Shown: positions 1-6,355 of the stretch, piece by piece
Numbering within the stretch: position 1 is the first letter of the stretch
Layout: the number at the start of each line of letters is the position of its first letter
From: Candidatus Falkowiibacteriota bacterium
GTDB taxonomy: Bacteria > Patescibacteriota > Patescibacteriia > Patescibacteriales > GWC2-42-12
Reading direction: 5' to 3'
Assembly: GCA_016208065.1 (NCBI GenBank)
Contig: JACQYU010000015.1
Coordinates: 1-18,654 of the forward strand
Length of the DNA: 18,654 bases
Translations under genes and position numbers: made by a program
Notes under the pieces: model-generated
What the model was told of the DNA's origin: nothing
Databases searched by the model: none
What the model saw: only the letters and a program-made list of their open reading frames with translations

Positions 1-1025
1 AAATCACTGTAATTTTTTGCATCTTTAATTGTATAGACTTTACTTTTTAACGCAGGATCGCCTGCTCCCCGCTTGGCCATGCCAACAATCTCAAATTGAT
101 CTGGATTATATTTATCTAAATAAGTTATTGGCACGCCCATTACTCCATCATATTGCGTTGGAATATCTTTATATTTTGAAACCTCAATCGCATCATAATT
201 ATCGTATTTTAAATATTCTTTCAAAGTATACTTTTTATATAAAGTCAGTTCTTCGTGGCGCTTCGTGGTGTCTAGATTTGTAAACCATACGATACGCCCC
301 ATACTAAAAAATTTTACGCCGTTTACAATTTTTATTCTTGACTCTGTTTCTATGTCATAATCATTAGGCACTTGAAACCACTTTGTTCCTCCGTTGTCAT
401 AACCAAGCCATAATTTATTTTCTTTTATAAGCTTAAAAGTTTCTTTGTAAGTAATAGCATTTTGATCGCCTAAAATCAAAAACTTTTTATTATATTCTAC
501 AAGCTGTGCTACATACTCCCGAAACAGAGAAAAGGGCGGATTGGTTACTATTATATCCGCTTCTTTGAGAAGTTCAATACACTCCTCACTGCGAAAATCG
601 CCGTTGCCACGCAATGGAGTTGCGATGTTTTTGTCATGCTTCAGTAAGTGCTTTACATCGTCGATATTTGTCGCGCCATTTCCGTCGGCATCAGGTACTT
701 CCTTAATTTCGATTTTAAATGGTTCTTTACCTTTCGGTTTTAAACCCTTGACTTCAAAAAGTAACAACTGTCCTCCGGCAATTGGCGATTTCGTATAACT
801 AGTAGTGATTAGTTTTTTCAGGCCGAGAGCGTTGAAGTTGGCGGCAAAATATTTGAAAAAATTACTTTCAAATGGATCATCACAATTACAATAAACAACC
901 TTGCCTCGGAATTGTTCTTTATAATGCTTTAGCTCTTTTTCAATATCAACAAGCTGAGTATAAAATTCATCTTTTTTTGCTTGGTTTGCCTTGTGCAAAT
1001 TTCTATTAGAAGCTTTATTATTCAT
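1..1025 (-). CDS. Adenine-specific DNA methyltransferase, EcoRI family (partial, 3' end outside window)
   Basis: Predicted to transfer a methyl group from S-adenosylmethionine to adenine N6 in a DNA target, as the modification half of a type II restriction system or as an orphan enzyme. Reading the reverse strand gives about 341 residues with no stop before the window edge. The N-terminal stretch with KKDEFYTQL (about residues 17-25) and VYCNCDDP (44-51) is characteristic of EcoRI-type methylases. The catalytic NPPF motif is at about 162-165, preceded by ADIIVT. EcoRI methylase itself is 326 aa, so most of the protein is visible. I place the start at 1025: a promoter (1062-1090) would begin transcription near 1055, and AAGGA precedes the 1025 ATG by about 12 nt. 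An in-frame ATG at 1055 is the alternative. Any partner endonuclease would lie beyond the left edge; target specificity cannot be read. Confidence 0.88.
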   Translation of the reverse strand, partial: MNNKASNRNLHKANQAKKDEFYTQLVDIEKELKHYKEQFRGKVVYCNCDDPFESNFFKYFAANFNALGLKKLITTSYTKSPIAGGQLLLFEVKGLKPKGKEPFKIEIKEVPDADGNGATNIDDVKHLLKHDKNIATPLRGNGDFRSEECIELLKEADIIVTNPPFSLFREYVAQLVEYNKKFLILGDQNAITYKETFKLIKENKLWLGYDNGGTKWFQVPNDYDIETESRIKIVNGVKFFSMGRIVWFTNLDTTKRHEELTLYKKYTLKEYLKYDNYDAIEVSKYKDIPTQYDGVMGVPITYLDKYNPDQFEIVGMAKRGAGDPALKSKVYTIKDAKNYSD

Positions 1026-1061
1026 AATAACTTTTTTTCCTTCTACTTTATTCATATTTCT

Positions 1062-1090
1062 ACTCTATCATTTCTCCGCTAATATTTCAA
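1062..1090 (-). promoter_or_regulatory. Candidate sigma70 promoter for the methyltransferase
   Basis: On the minus strand a -35 TTGAAA (1085-1090) and a -10 TAGAGT (1062-1067) are separated by exactly 17 bases. Transcription would start near 1055, which favours the translation start at 1025 over 1055. This is a pattern match only. Confidence 0.4.
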
Positions 1091-1100
1091 CTTTGCCCTA

Positions 1101-1137
1101 AAGAAAAACAGCGTCCTTAATTCTACTGGACGCTGTT
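1101..1137 (-). terminator. Rho-independent terminator after the 68-aa gene
   Basis: A perfect 10-bp stem (AACAGCGTCC at 1107-1116 with GGACGCTGTT at 1128-1137) has an 11-nt loop. Read on the minus strand it runs straight into a T-rich tail (TTTTTCTTT). On the plus strand no T tract follows, so it acts for minus-strand transcripts and separates the mini-gene from the methyltransferase. Confidence 0.85.
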
Positions 1138-1180
1138 GAAAAGCATGGTTGTTGTTTTTACTTGGTTTACCGCAAGGCAT

Positions 1181-1387
1181 TTATATCGCGACATTCGCAA
1201 CGCTGCAAACCGCTCTCGGATCCGCGAGCGGTTCAAGCGGTACTTTGACGCCTCGGCCCTTGCAACCATTATCATGATATGGTATCCAGCGCAATTCCCC
1301 GATCGTCTGGCCGCGATCATAAAACTTCCGATCGCATTTCGGGCAAGCTATTTGCCCTTCAACAAAATCTTTGTTCGGTTCTGCCAT
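1181..1387 (-). CDS. 68-aa CCHC zinc-ribbon-like mini-protein
   Basis: I do not recognise a named family. The protein has CPKC (Cys15, Cys18), then His38 and Cys42, a C-x2-C-x19-H-x3-C arrangement that would suit one zinc ion, so a small nucleic-acid- or protein-binding zinc ribbon is plausible. The start is well supported: GGGAGG lies about 5 nt before the ATG, one of the best ribosome binding sites in the window. A candidate promoter lies at 1446-1474 and a strong terminator follows at 1101-1137, so it looks like its own transcription unit. The C-terminal third overlaps a 26-nt near-palindrome (see findings). Longer open frames on both strands overlap it but lack a ribosome binding site or recognisable content. 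Function unknown. Confidence 0.6.
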   Translation of the reverse strand: MAEPNKDFVEGQIACPKCDRKFYDRGQTIGELRWIPYHDNGCKGRGVKVPLEPLADPRAVCSVANVAI

Positions 1388-1445
1388 ATTGCCCTCCCAA
1401 TTATAGTTTGCGGTTATTATTTTATATTAAAAGTTCCGATGTTTG

Positions 1446-1474
1446 ACATTATCATAAAAAATAAAGATTGTAAA
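1446..1474 (-). promoter_or_regulatory. Candidate promoter for the 68-aa mini-protein gene
   Basis: TTTACA (1469-1474) and TAATGT (1446-1451) on the minus strand are 17 bases apart. The resulting leader to the ATG at 1387 would be about 50 nt. Pattern match only; the -10 is a modest fit. Confidence 0.3.
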
Positions 1475-1476
1475 CC

Positions 1477-1688
1477 CTATTGTTTTTTAAACTTTTTAAT
1501 CGTTAAATTTATCAGCCAGCCAACTAAGCCACCGGCAATGGTAAAGATTAAAAACCAAAGTAGATACTTACCGCCGTTAACCAAAGTCATGGTAAAAGGA
1601 ATAAATATCAAAATTAACCACACTAACCATTGTCTTTTAGGAACTAAAATTAAAATAAATAATGGTAGAAAAAATGAGATGGAAAAAA
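1477..1688 (-). pseudogene. Out-of-frame C-terminal membrane tail of the LamG-lipase
   Basis: In the -1 frame relative to the lipase gene, an open stretch encodes about 68 residues that form two or three membrane helices and end in a basic tail (IKKFKKQ) before TAG at 1477-1479. No ATG or ribosome binding site opens this frame; a TAA lies just upstream at 1720-1722. The lipase frame, by contrast, finishes with only ten unconvincing residues. Both meet at a run of six T (1683-1688 on the minus strand). One extra T there would give a continuous protein of about 1,155 aa with a C-terminal membrane anchor. I read this as a one-base deletion, real or from sequencing. An independent gene with an odd start is less likely. 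Confidence 0.6.
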
Positions 1689-4600
1689 TAAAGCTGTCTC
1701 TATTATATCTAAACTGCGGTTAATGGCTTTAAGCCTGTTTTCCTTTAAATTATTTAGCTTTTTATTGTATTGTTCAATTAATTTCTGCTTTTGCTTGTCC
1801 GTTAACCTTTCGTCATCCTGCGTTTTTTTAATTAATTTTTCAATTAAGTCCTGCTCTTTATTAAAATATCTAGCCTCAATATCTAGTAATTTAAAGGCGT
1901 TGATTAATATAGGCTTATATAATTTACCTTTAAACCAGCCGCGCTCGTTTATTTCTTCAATATCGCTGATTGTGCTATCAATATTGGCAATAATCTCAAA
2001 ATTAACTTGCGCCTGCGCCTGATTGCCGGCTTTGTCAATCGCCTGAATAATTAAACTGTGTTGGCCTAAAGCATAATCAAATAAATCAATCGTAGTAGTA
2101 GAGACCTCCTGGCCGTCAATAGTTATAATAATAGTGTCTATGCCGGAAAAATCATCGTCAGCCGTATAATCTATTGCTAAATCATCGCTACGCAAATATT
2201 TTTCGCTTTCTATCGGCCTGTTAATCGCTATAACCGGCGAAGCGTTATCAATCGGCTCTAAATCGCTTAAAGGATTTTCCGGCTCGGCCGAATAAGTTAT
2301 ATTAAAATCTCTTTGCTGATCCGGCGTAATATTGCCACTAAATTCCCGGCTAATTTCCGTATTGCCGTTAATCAAACTACTAACTAAAGCATATTCTCCG
2401 CCATTAGCTACGCCTCGCAATTCTATTTTATATTCCCCGTCAGCCGGATTGGGAATTAAAACAAATTCTTCATGATCGTTAAAACCGCTGTAAAAAGCGT
2501 CGGGAATTTCATTAATTTCAGCGTTATTAATAAAGTCTTTGCCCACTCTTTGGCCGTTAGGCGCTATAACCGCGAAATCAACCGGCGAATAAACCCGGAA
2601 AAAAGCCCAGCGCTTAAAAGTTGCCGTTATTTTACTATTAAAATAATTTGTTGGCTCTTTATCGGTTAAAACTTTAATAATTTCTTTTTGCATAACCGTG
2701 GGAAAATTGGTATGATCAGAAATTCCGGTTTTAAAAATTTCCACCCCGCTTAAGCTATCGGCGCTAAAAAGCGGCACCGTGCTGTCGCCATTGCCCATTT
2801 CTAAACTATTAATATTTTGATCTAAATTTTCAGGGTAACCGGACTGCCATTTATTATCGCTTAAATCAGGGTCAGCGATAACTTTAAGATAATTCAAAGT
2901 ACTGTTTTCCCCTAAATCACCTATGATATTGGTAATTTTAACTCGTTGCTTTAATAAATCAATTTTGGCTTGGCTATTCAGGTTTTCTAAATAATTATTT
3001 TGCGGGTAATTTAACGGGTACGGCCTTAACTGCCAGCTATTATCCGGCTGTTTTTCTTTTAAATAATCATAAATCGGCAATAATTGCTCAACTGTTAAAA
3101 CTTTAGCCCTAATATAATCGGTTAAATCAAAATAACCGTTTAAAACAGCTTCAATTTGAAACAAGTATTTAGTTAATTTCTCACTAGTAGTAAAAAATCC
3201 GGCAGCCCCCTCATATTTTAAATAACTTTCCGGCGATCCCTGATGCGGCGTGCCTAAAAAAATCACTTGATCAATATCATTTCTATAATCATCGCCTTCA
3301 GCATACGAGCGGGTTACTAAACCGCCCATGCTATGGGCGATAATATCAATTTTATCTTTGCCGGTCATTTCTTTAACCTGCTGAATTTTTTCTTTTAATA
3401 AATTAGCCGTTATATTATTATCAACGCGCCAATCATAGGGAAAAGTAAATAGGGTCGGTTTGTCTTCTGATAAACTATTTTCTTTATACCCGGCCGCGAT
3501 TAAAGCTTCCATTAAATTATCATAAGTATGAAAAATCGGATCTAGCTGCCACCTGCCGCTTACATTCCAGCTCCCCATAATCCCGGGCACTAAAATCACC
3601 GGATCCGGCTCGGCCGCGGCGCTATGCGGCTGGCCGGAATCATAATGATCTTTTATCTCGGTTCGGCTTAAAGCGCCCTGCCAAATAGCCAATTCGTCAA
3701 TATTATACCACCAATTTTCTCCCCGAATTACCAGTTTGGTAATCGGCCGCCTAAACCAAACCTTTGGAACTTTTATTTTTTCCACGCCGTCAACGTAAAA
3801 AGCCAAATAAAAATTATATGAATCATAAACTAAAGCTAAATGATGCCAAGCGTTGTCTTGCGGTATTATATCGCCGATCGCTATATCGCTGCCGTCAAAA
3901 TAATATTGCCCACTATAGATGCTCGGCCTGATGCCGAAAATTTTAACTCCGGCGCTATTTTGCAGTTCTAAGCTAACCCGGCCTTCGTTCGGATAAGCGC
4001 TGTTTTGCCACCAAAAATCAATTGATAAATCTTTACTGTCAATCGGCTGGCTTAAATTTTGGCTGATTAAATAACCATCGCGCCAGGTATGCTCAATGCC
4101 TTTACCAAATTTTCCTTCAGACCATTTTACAATTGGGCTAATAACCGTCGCGCCAACGCTGTCGGCCGCGATCGCGCCGGAACCTTCGTCAAAATGCCAT
4201 AAATTAATCAAACGCGCTTTTTCCGGAACCGACGGCGGATTATATGGTTCCAGCGGCTGATCGGCATTATAAATATTAGCGACTTCTTCGGCGCTTAAAG
4301 CTCTTGACCAGACAGCCAGCTCATCCATATTCACCGGCCAATTCTCGCCTTTCATTTCTATACTATTAATCAGACTCTTTATAGCATAATTACCGTTAAG
4401 AAACGCTTTTGGCGCGCCATCAATATAATAACCTATGCCAGTTTGACTATAAGTAATTGTAATTAAATGCCAATTGCTATCGCTAGGTATAGCCGGGACA
4501 AAAGAAGTGGCGCCGCCATCATAAAATAACGTACTATTATATATCGAGGGGTTATAAATCATTGTCGGGCGGATACCAGCCGCAACACTGCCATCGGCTT

Positions 4601-4943
4601 TCTTTAAATAAATATGATTTCTGCCTTCGTTGGGAAAAGCGCTGTTGCGCCAATATAACGATAGAGTTAATTCTCCGGCCGGAAGCGACGTGCTAAAAGC
4701 TTTTTCTATATCATATTGCGTCTGCCATGATTGGCTAATGGCGCATTGCCATTTGCCGGGAATCCAAACGGCGTTCTGCGGCAAATTTTCCGCGCCAGCG
4801 CTGTCTTTTGCTATATTGCCTTCGCATTCATCAAAATGCCAAAGATGATCCGGACCGTTAGCCGCCCGCGCCTCTATGCCCAAAACAAAAAACCATGCCA
4901 AAATAAAAATCGGCATGATAAATAAAAAACTCCTCCTTCTCAT
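1650..4943 (-). CDS. Exported LamG-LamG-LCAT-like alpha/beta hydrolase with Ig-like domain
   Basis: A 1,097-aa multidomain protein, probably a secreted or surface lipase/acyltransferase. Residues 1-27 form a Sec signal peptide (RRR, hydrophobic core, ending EARA). Two LamG/concanavalin-like repeats follow (about 31-228 and 245-436), each opening with LWHFDE and ending with 'DELA(V/I)W..ALS'; such domains usually bind glycans. The hydrolase (about 447-760) resembles the LCAT/lipase group: VILVPGIMGS, nucleophile Ser538 in AHSMGG, then LGTPHQGS. Asp720 in GDSTVP and His744 in SDHTNF complete a plausible triad. An Ig-like/bacterial Big fold (about 900-985) and a charged helical segment end the protein. 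An in-frame ATG at 4916 is an alternative start; AAGGAGG lies inside the first codons, but the basic RRR suits the longer form. The last ten codons look out of frame (see 1477-1688). Confidence 0.85.
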   Translation of the reverse strand: MRRRSFLFIMPIFILAWFFVLGIEARAANGPDHLWHFDECEGNIAKDSAGAENLPQNAVWIPGKWQCAISQSWQTQYDIEKAFSTSLPAGELTLSLYWRNSAFPNEGRNHIYLKKADGSVAAGIRPTMIYNPSIYNSTLFYDGGATSFVPAIPSDSNWHLITITYSQTGIGYYIDGAPKAFLNGNYAIKSLINSIEMKGENWPVNMDELAVWSRALSAEEVANIYNADQPLEPYNPPSVPEKARLINLWHFDEGSGAIAADSVGATVISPIVKWSEGKFGKGIEHTWRDGYLISQNLSQPIDSKDLSIDFWWQNSAYPNEGRVSLELQNSAGVKIFGIRPSIYSGQYYFDGSDIAIGDIIPQDNAWHHLALVYDSYNFYLAFYVDGVEKIKVPKVWFRRPITKLVIRGENWWYNIDELAIWQGALSRTEIKDHYDSGQPHSAAAEPDPVILVPGIMGSWNVSGRWQLDPIFHTYDNLMEALIAAGYKENSLSEDKPTLFTFPYDWRVDNNITANLLKEKIQQVKEMTGKDKIDIIAHSMGGLVTRSYAEGDDYRNDIDQVIFLGTPHQGSPESYLKYEGAAGFFTTSEKLTKYLFQIEAVLNGYFDLTDYIRAKVLTVEQLLPIYDYLKEKQPDNSWQLRPYPLNYPQNNYLENLNSQAKIDLLKQRVKITNIIGDLGENSTLNYLKVIADPDLSDNKWQSGYPENLDQNINSLEMGNGDSTVPLFSADSLSGVEIFKTGISDHTNFPTVMQKEIIKVLTDKEPTNYFNSKITATFKRWAFFRVYSPVDFAVIAPNGQRVGKDFINNAEINEIPDAFYSGFNDHEEFVLIPNPADGEYKIELRGVANGGEYALVSSLINGNTEISREFSGNITPDQQRDFNITYSAEPENPLSDLEPIDNASPVIAINRPIESEKYLRSDDLAIDYTADDDFSGIDTIIITIDGQEVSTTTIDLFDYALGQHSLIIQAIDKAGNQAQAQVNFEIIANIDSTISDIEEINERGWFKGKLYKPILINAFKLLDIEARYFNKEQDLIEKLIKKTQDDERLTDKQKQKLIEQYNKKLNNLKENRLKAINRSLDIIETALFFPSHFFYHYLF

Positions 4944-4962
4944 AAAATAATTATTAAAAATT

Positions 4963-4986
4963 ATTATGCTTTAATTATAGCATAAT
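4963..4986 (-). terminator. AT-rich hairpin after the exonuclease gene, overlapping the next promoter
   Basis: An 8-bp inverted repeat (ATTATGCT at 4963-4970, AGCATAAT at 4979-4986) starts directly after the exonuclease stop codon and is followed on the minus strand by AATTTTTAAT. The stem is weak, so termination would be partial. Its loop contains the -10 box of the lipase promoter, so it may instead serve as an operator. Confidence 0.35.
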
Positions 4987-5001
4987 TTATTTCTTCGGCA
5001 A
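4974..5001 (-). promoter_or_regulatory. Promoter of the LamG-lipase gene
   Basis: TTGCCG (-35, 4996-5001) and TATAAT (-10, 4974-4979) are 16 bases apart on the minus strand, with TGC just before the -10, an extended -10 feature. The -35 lies inside the last codons of the exonuclease gene. Transcription would start near 4967, about 24 nt before the ATG at 4943. Confidence 0.55.
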
Positions 5002-5781
5002 CTCCCCGTTTAAAGCCTTTCTGGCGATTTCTTTGGTTTCCTCGGAAAAATCCGCTCCGATTATCCATTCTAAAAATCCCCGGTCTTTTTCCGCGATTTC
5101 AGCCAAGGGCCGGTCTTTATGCTTGGAAAAAGCAAAATAAGCTTCGCCCGAACGCCAATAAAATTTACGATCAGTATCAACGAAGCGATCATCTAAAAGA
5201 TGATGAATTTTATAAATAAAATCCCAATCCCTGGTCTCCTCGTATTTTTCCAGCTGTTTGCTTAAAATCTTAGCCGTGGCTTCAACGTCGGCTAGGGCGT
5301 TATGAGCGCCAATATGCTCTTTTTTACAATAAAATTTATAGGCCGCGGATAAAGTCCGCGGTTCCATATGATGATAAATCACTTTGGCGTCTATAATTTT
5401 AGCGTTGGCATAATTAAAATCCAGGCCCGCTCTTAAAAACTCGCGCTTAAGCATGGGTAAATCATAGTTAAAAACATTAAAACCGCTATATGAGCAATCG
5501 CTGAAGACTTCATAAAGCTCCTCGGCCTTATCTTTAAAAGTCGGCTGATCTTTTACTTTGTCATCCGAAATGCCGTGAACCGCGAAAGCTTCGTCCGGAA
5601 TTTTCATTTCCGGATTTAAAAGCAAATCGTTTTTTATAATTTTTCCGTCCGGCATGATTTTTAAATAAGCGACCTCTATGATTCTGTCTAAATTAACGGA
5701 TAGGCCGGTAGTTTCCAAATCAAAAATTACCAAAGGCTTAGCCAAAGAAATCAATTCGCTTATTTTTTTTATTTTAGGCAC
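4987..5781 (-). CDS. DEDDh 3'-5' exonuclease (DnaQ/ExoX-like) with ExoX-type C-terminal domain
   Basis: Predicted to remove nucleotides from DNA 3' ends with two metal ions. The motifs of the DnaQ superfamily are present: DLETTG with Asp21 and Glu23 (Exo I), FNYDLPML with Asp107 (Exo II), and HNALAD with His160 and Asp165 (Exo III), which makes it the DEDDh type. Residues about 185-264 (RKFYWRSGEAYFAFSKHKDRPL, then FLEWII) match the small domain found after the nuclease in ExoX-like proteins. The length of 264 aa is normal for that two-domain form, and there is no polymerase domain, so repair or a free-standing proofreading role fits better than a PolC part. It starts with GTG at 5781 without a clear ribosome binding site. 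The 100-bp palindrome at 5811-5910 lies just upstream. Confidence 0.88.
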   Translation of the reverse strand: MPKIKKISELISLAKPLVIFDLETTGLSVNLDRIIEVAYLKIMPDGKIIKNDLLLNPEMKIPDEAFAVHGISDDKVKDQPTFKDKAEELYEVFSDCSYSGFNVFNYDLPMLKREFLRAGLDFNYANAKIIDAKVIYHHMEPRTLSAAYKFYCKKEHIGAHNALADVEATAKILSKQLEKYEETRDWDFIYKIHHLLDDRFVDTDRKFYWRSGEAYFAFSKHKDRPLAEIAEKDRGFLEWIIGADFSEETKEIARKALNGELPKK

Positions 5782-5810
5782 AAAAGTAAATATTATGAAT
5801 TATAAAAGTT

Positions 5811-5910
5811 AGCTCCGCGGATAATGGCAAATTTTCGTGCGAGGACTGCTTGAGCCCGAGTATTCTCGGGCGAGTTCCGCAGTAGAAAATTTGCTGTTAT
5901 CCGCGGAGCT
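5811..5910. repeat. 100-bp palindromic element (copy 1)
   Basis: The ends are a perfect 14-bp inverted repeat (AGCTCCGCGGATAA, 5811-5824 and 5897-5910), followed after two unpaired bases by a 9-bp repeat (GCAAATTTT, 5827-5835 and 5886-5894). The centre holds a 7-bp hairpin with a TATT loop (GCCCGAG 5854-5860, CTCGGGC 5865-5871). Two motifs, GCGAGGA (5839-5845) and GCAGTAGAAA (5879-5888), recur in the 166-bp palindrome at 10500-10665. It fills the gap between the Nudix remnant and the exonuclease gene. No transposase gene is present, so a non-autonomous MITE- or REPIN-like element is the best reading. As RNA it would fold into one long branched hairpin. Confidence 0.8.
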
Positions 5911-5944
5911 GCGGCTATTCTATGTTTGACTTAATTAATAAATG

Positions 5945-6304
5945 TTATTTTTTAAATAAAACCTTATGTAATTTTTTATACTCTTTTTTATCGCTTCTGG
6001 CTTGCCACATAAAATTTTTCAGCTCTTTTTCATAAAAATCCGGCTCGTCGGCCAAGTCTAAAAATTCGTCAAAACTAATCAGCTTAGTGGTTATTTTTTC
6101 ACCCGCGTCCAAGCGCGGCGGCTGCCAATAAAGGCAATCGCGGGCGATATAGGTATAAATTGTCCAAATGATTTTCCCAACCGGATTAATCGTTTGCCAT
6201 AGCTTCCAGTCGCGGGAAACATAACCGGTTTCTTCAAGCATCTCGCGCTTAGCCGCGTTTAAAGCCGTTTCGCCTTTTTCTCTACAACAAAAAATATTAA
6301 TTTG
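5945..6304 (-). pseudogene. 5'-truncated Nudix hydrolase
   Basis: Nudix enzymes hydrolyse nucleoside diphosphates linked to another group, with metal held by the Nudix box. Reading upstream from the ATG at 6241, the same frame supplies most of the box, GETALNAAKREMLEETGY, so that ATG lies in the middle of the motif and cannot be the true start. The frame opens only after a TAG at 6305-6307 and has no start codon before the box. The N-terminal strands (about 40-50 residues) and the leading glycine of the box are absent: CCREKGE stands where a GGGxExGE-like sequence is expected. The C-terminal half (to residue 98 counted from 6241) looks intact. The gene begins right at the T tract of the PurD terminator, so its 5' end and promoter were probably deleted. 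A short translated fragment from 6241 would lack catalytic residues. Confidence 0.75.
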
Positions 6305-6309
6305 CTAAT

Positions 6310-6340
6310 AAAAAAGGCTGGCCGCTTAAAAGCGCCAACC
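6310..6340 (-). terminator. Rho-independent terminator of purD
   Basis: On the minus strand GGTTGGCGCTT pairs with AAGCGGCCAGCC (one G-U pair, one bulged G) and is followed by six T. It begins 16 nt after the purD stop codon. Confidence 0.85.
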
Positions 6341-6355
6341 CTATATTTGTAATGC

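Noticed and set aside
1683..1689. Programmed -1 slippery site at A-TTT-TTT
   Set aside because: The heptamer is not of the standard X-XXY-YYZ form because the first base is A, and I see no strong downstream hairpin. A lost base is simpler, though not excluded.
1136..1723. A 195-codon open frame on the plus strand
   Set aside because: It runs antisense through the 68-aa gene and the hydrophobic tail of the lipase, begins inside a terminator region, has no ribosome binding site and no recognisable domain.
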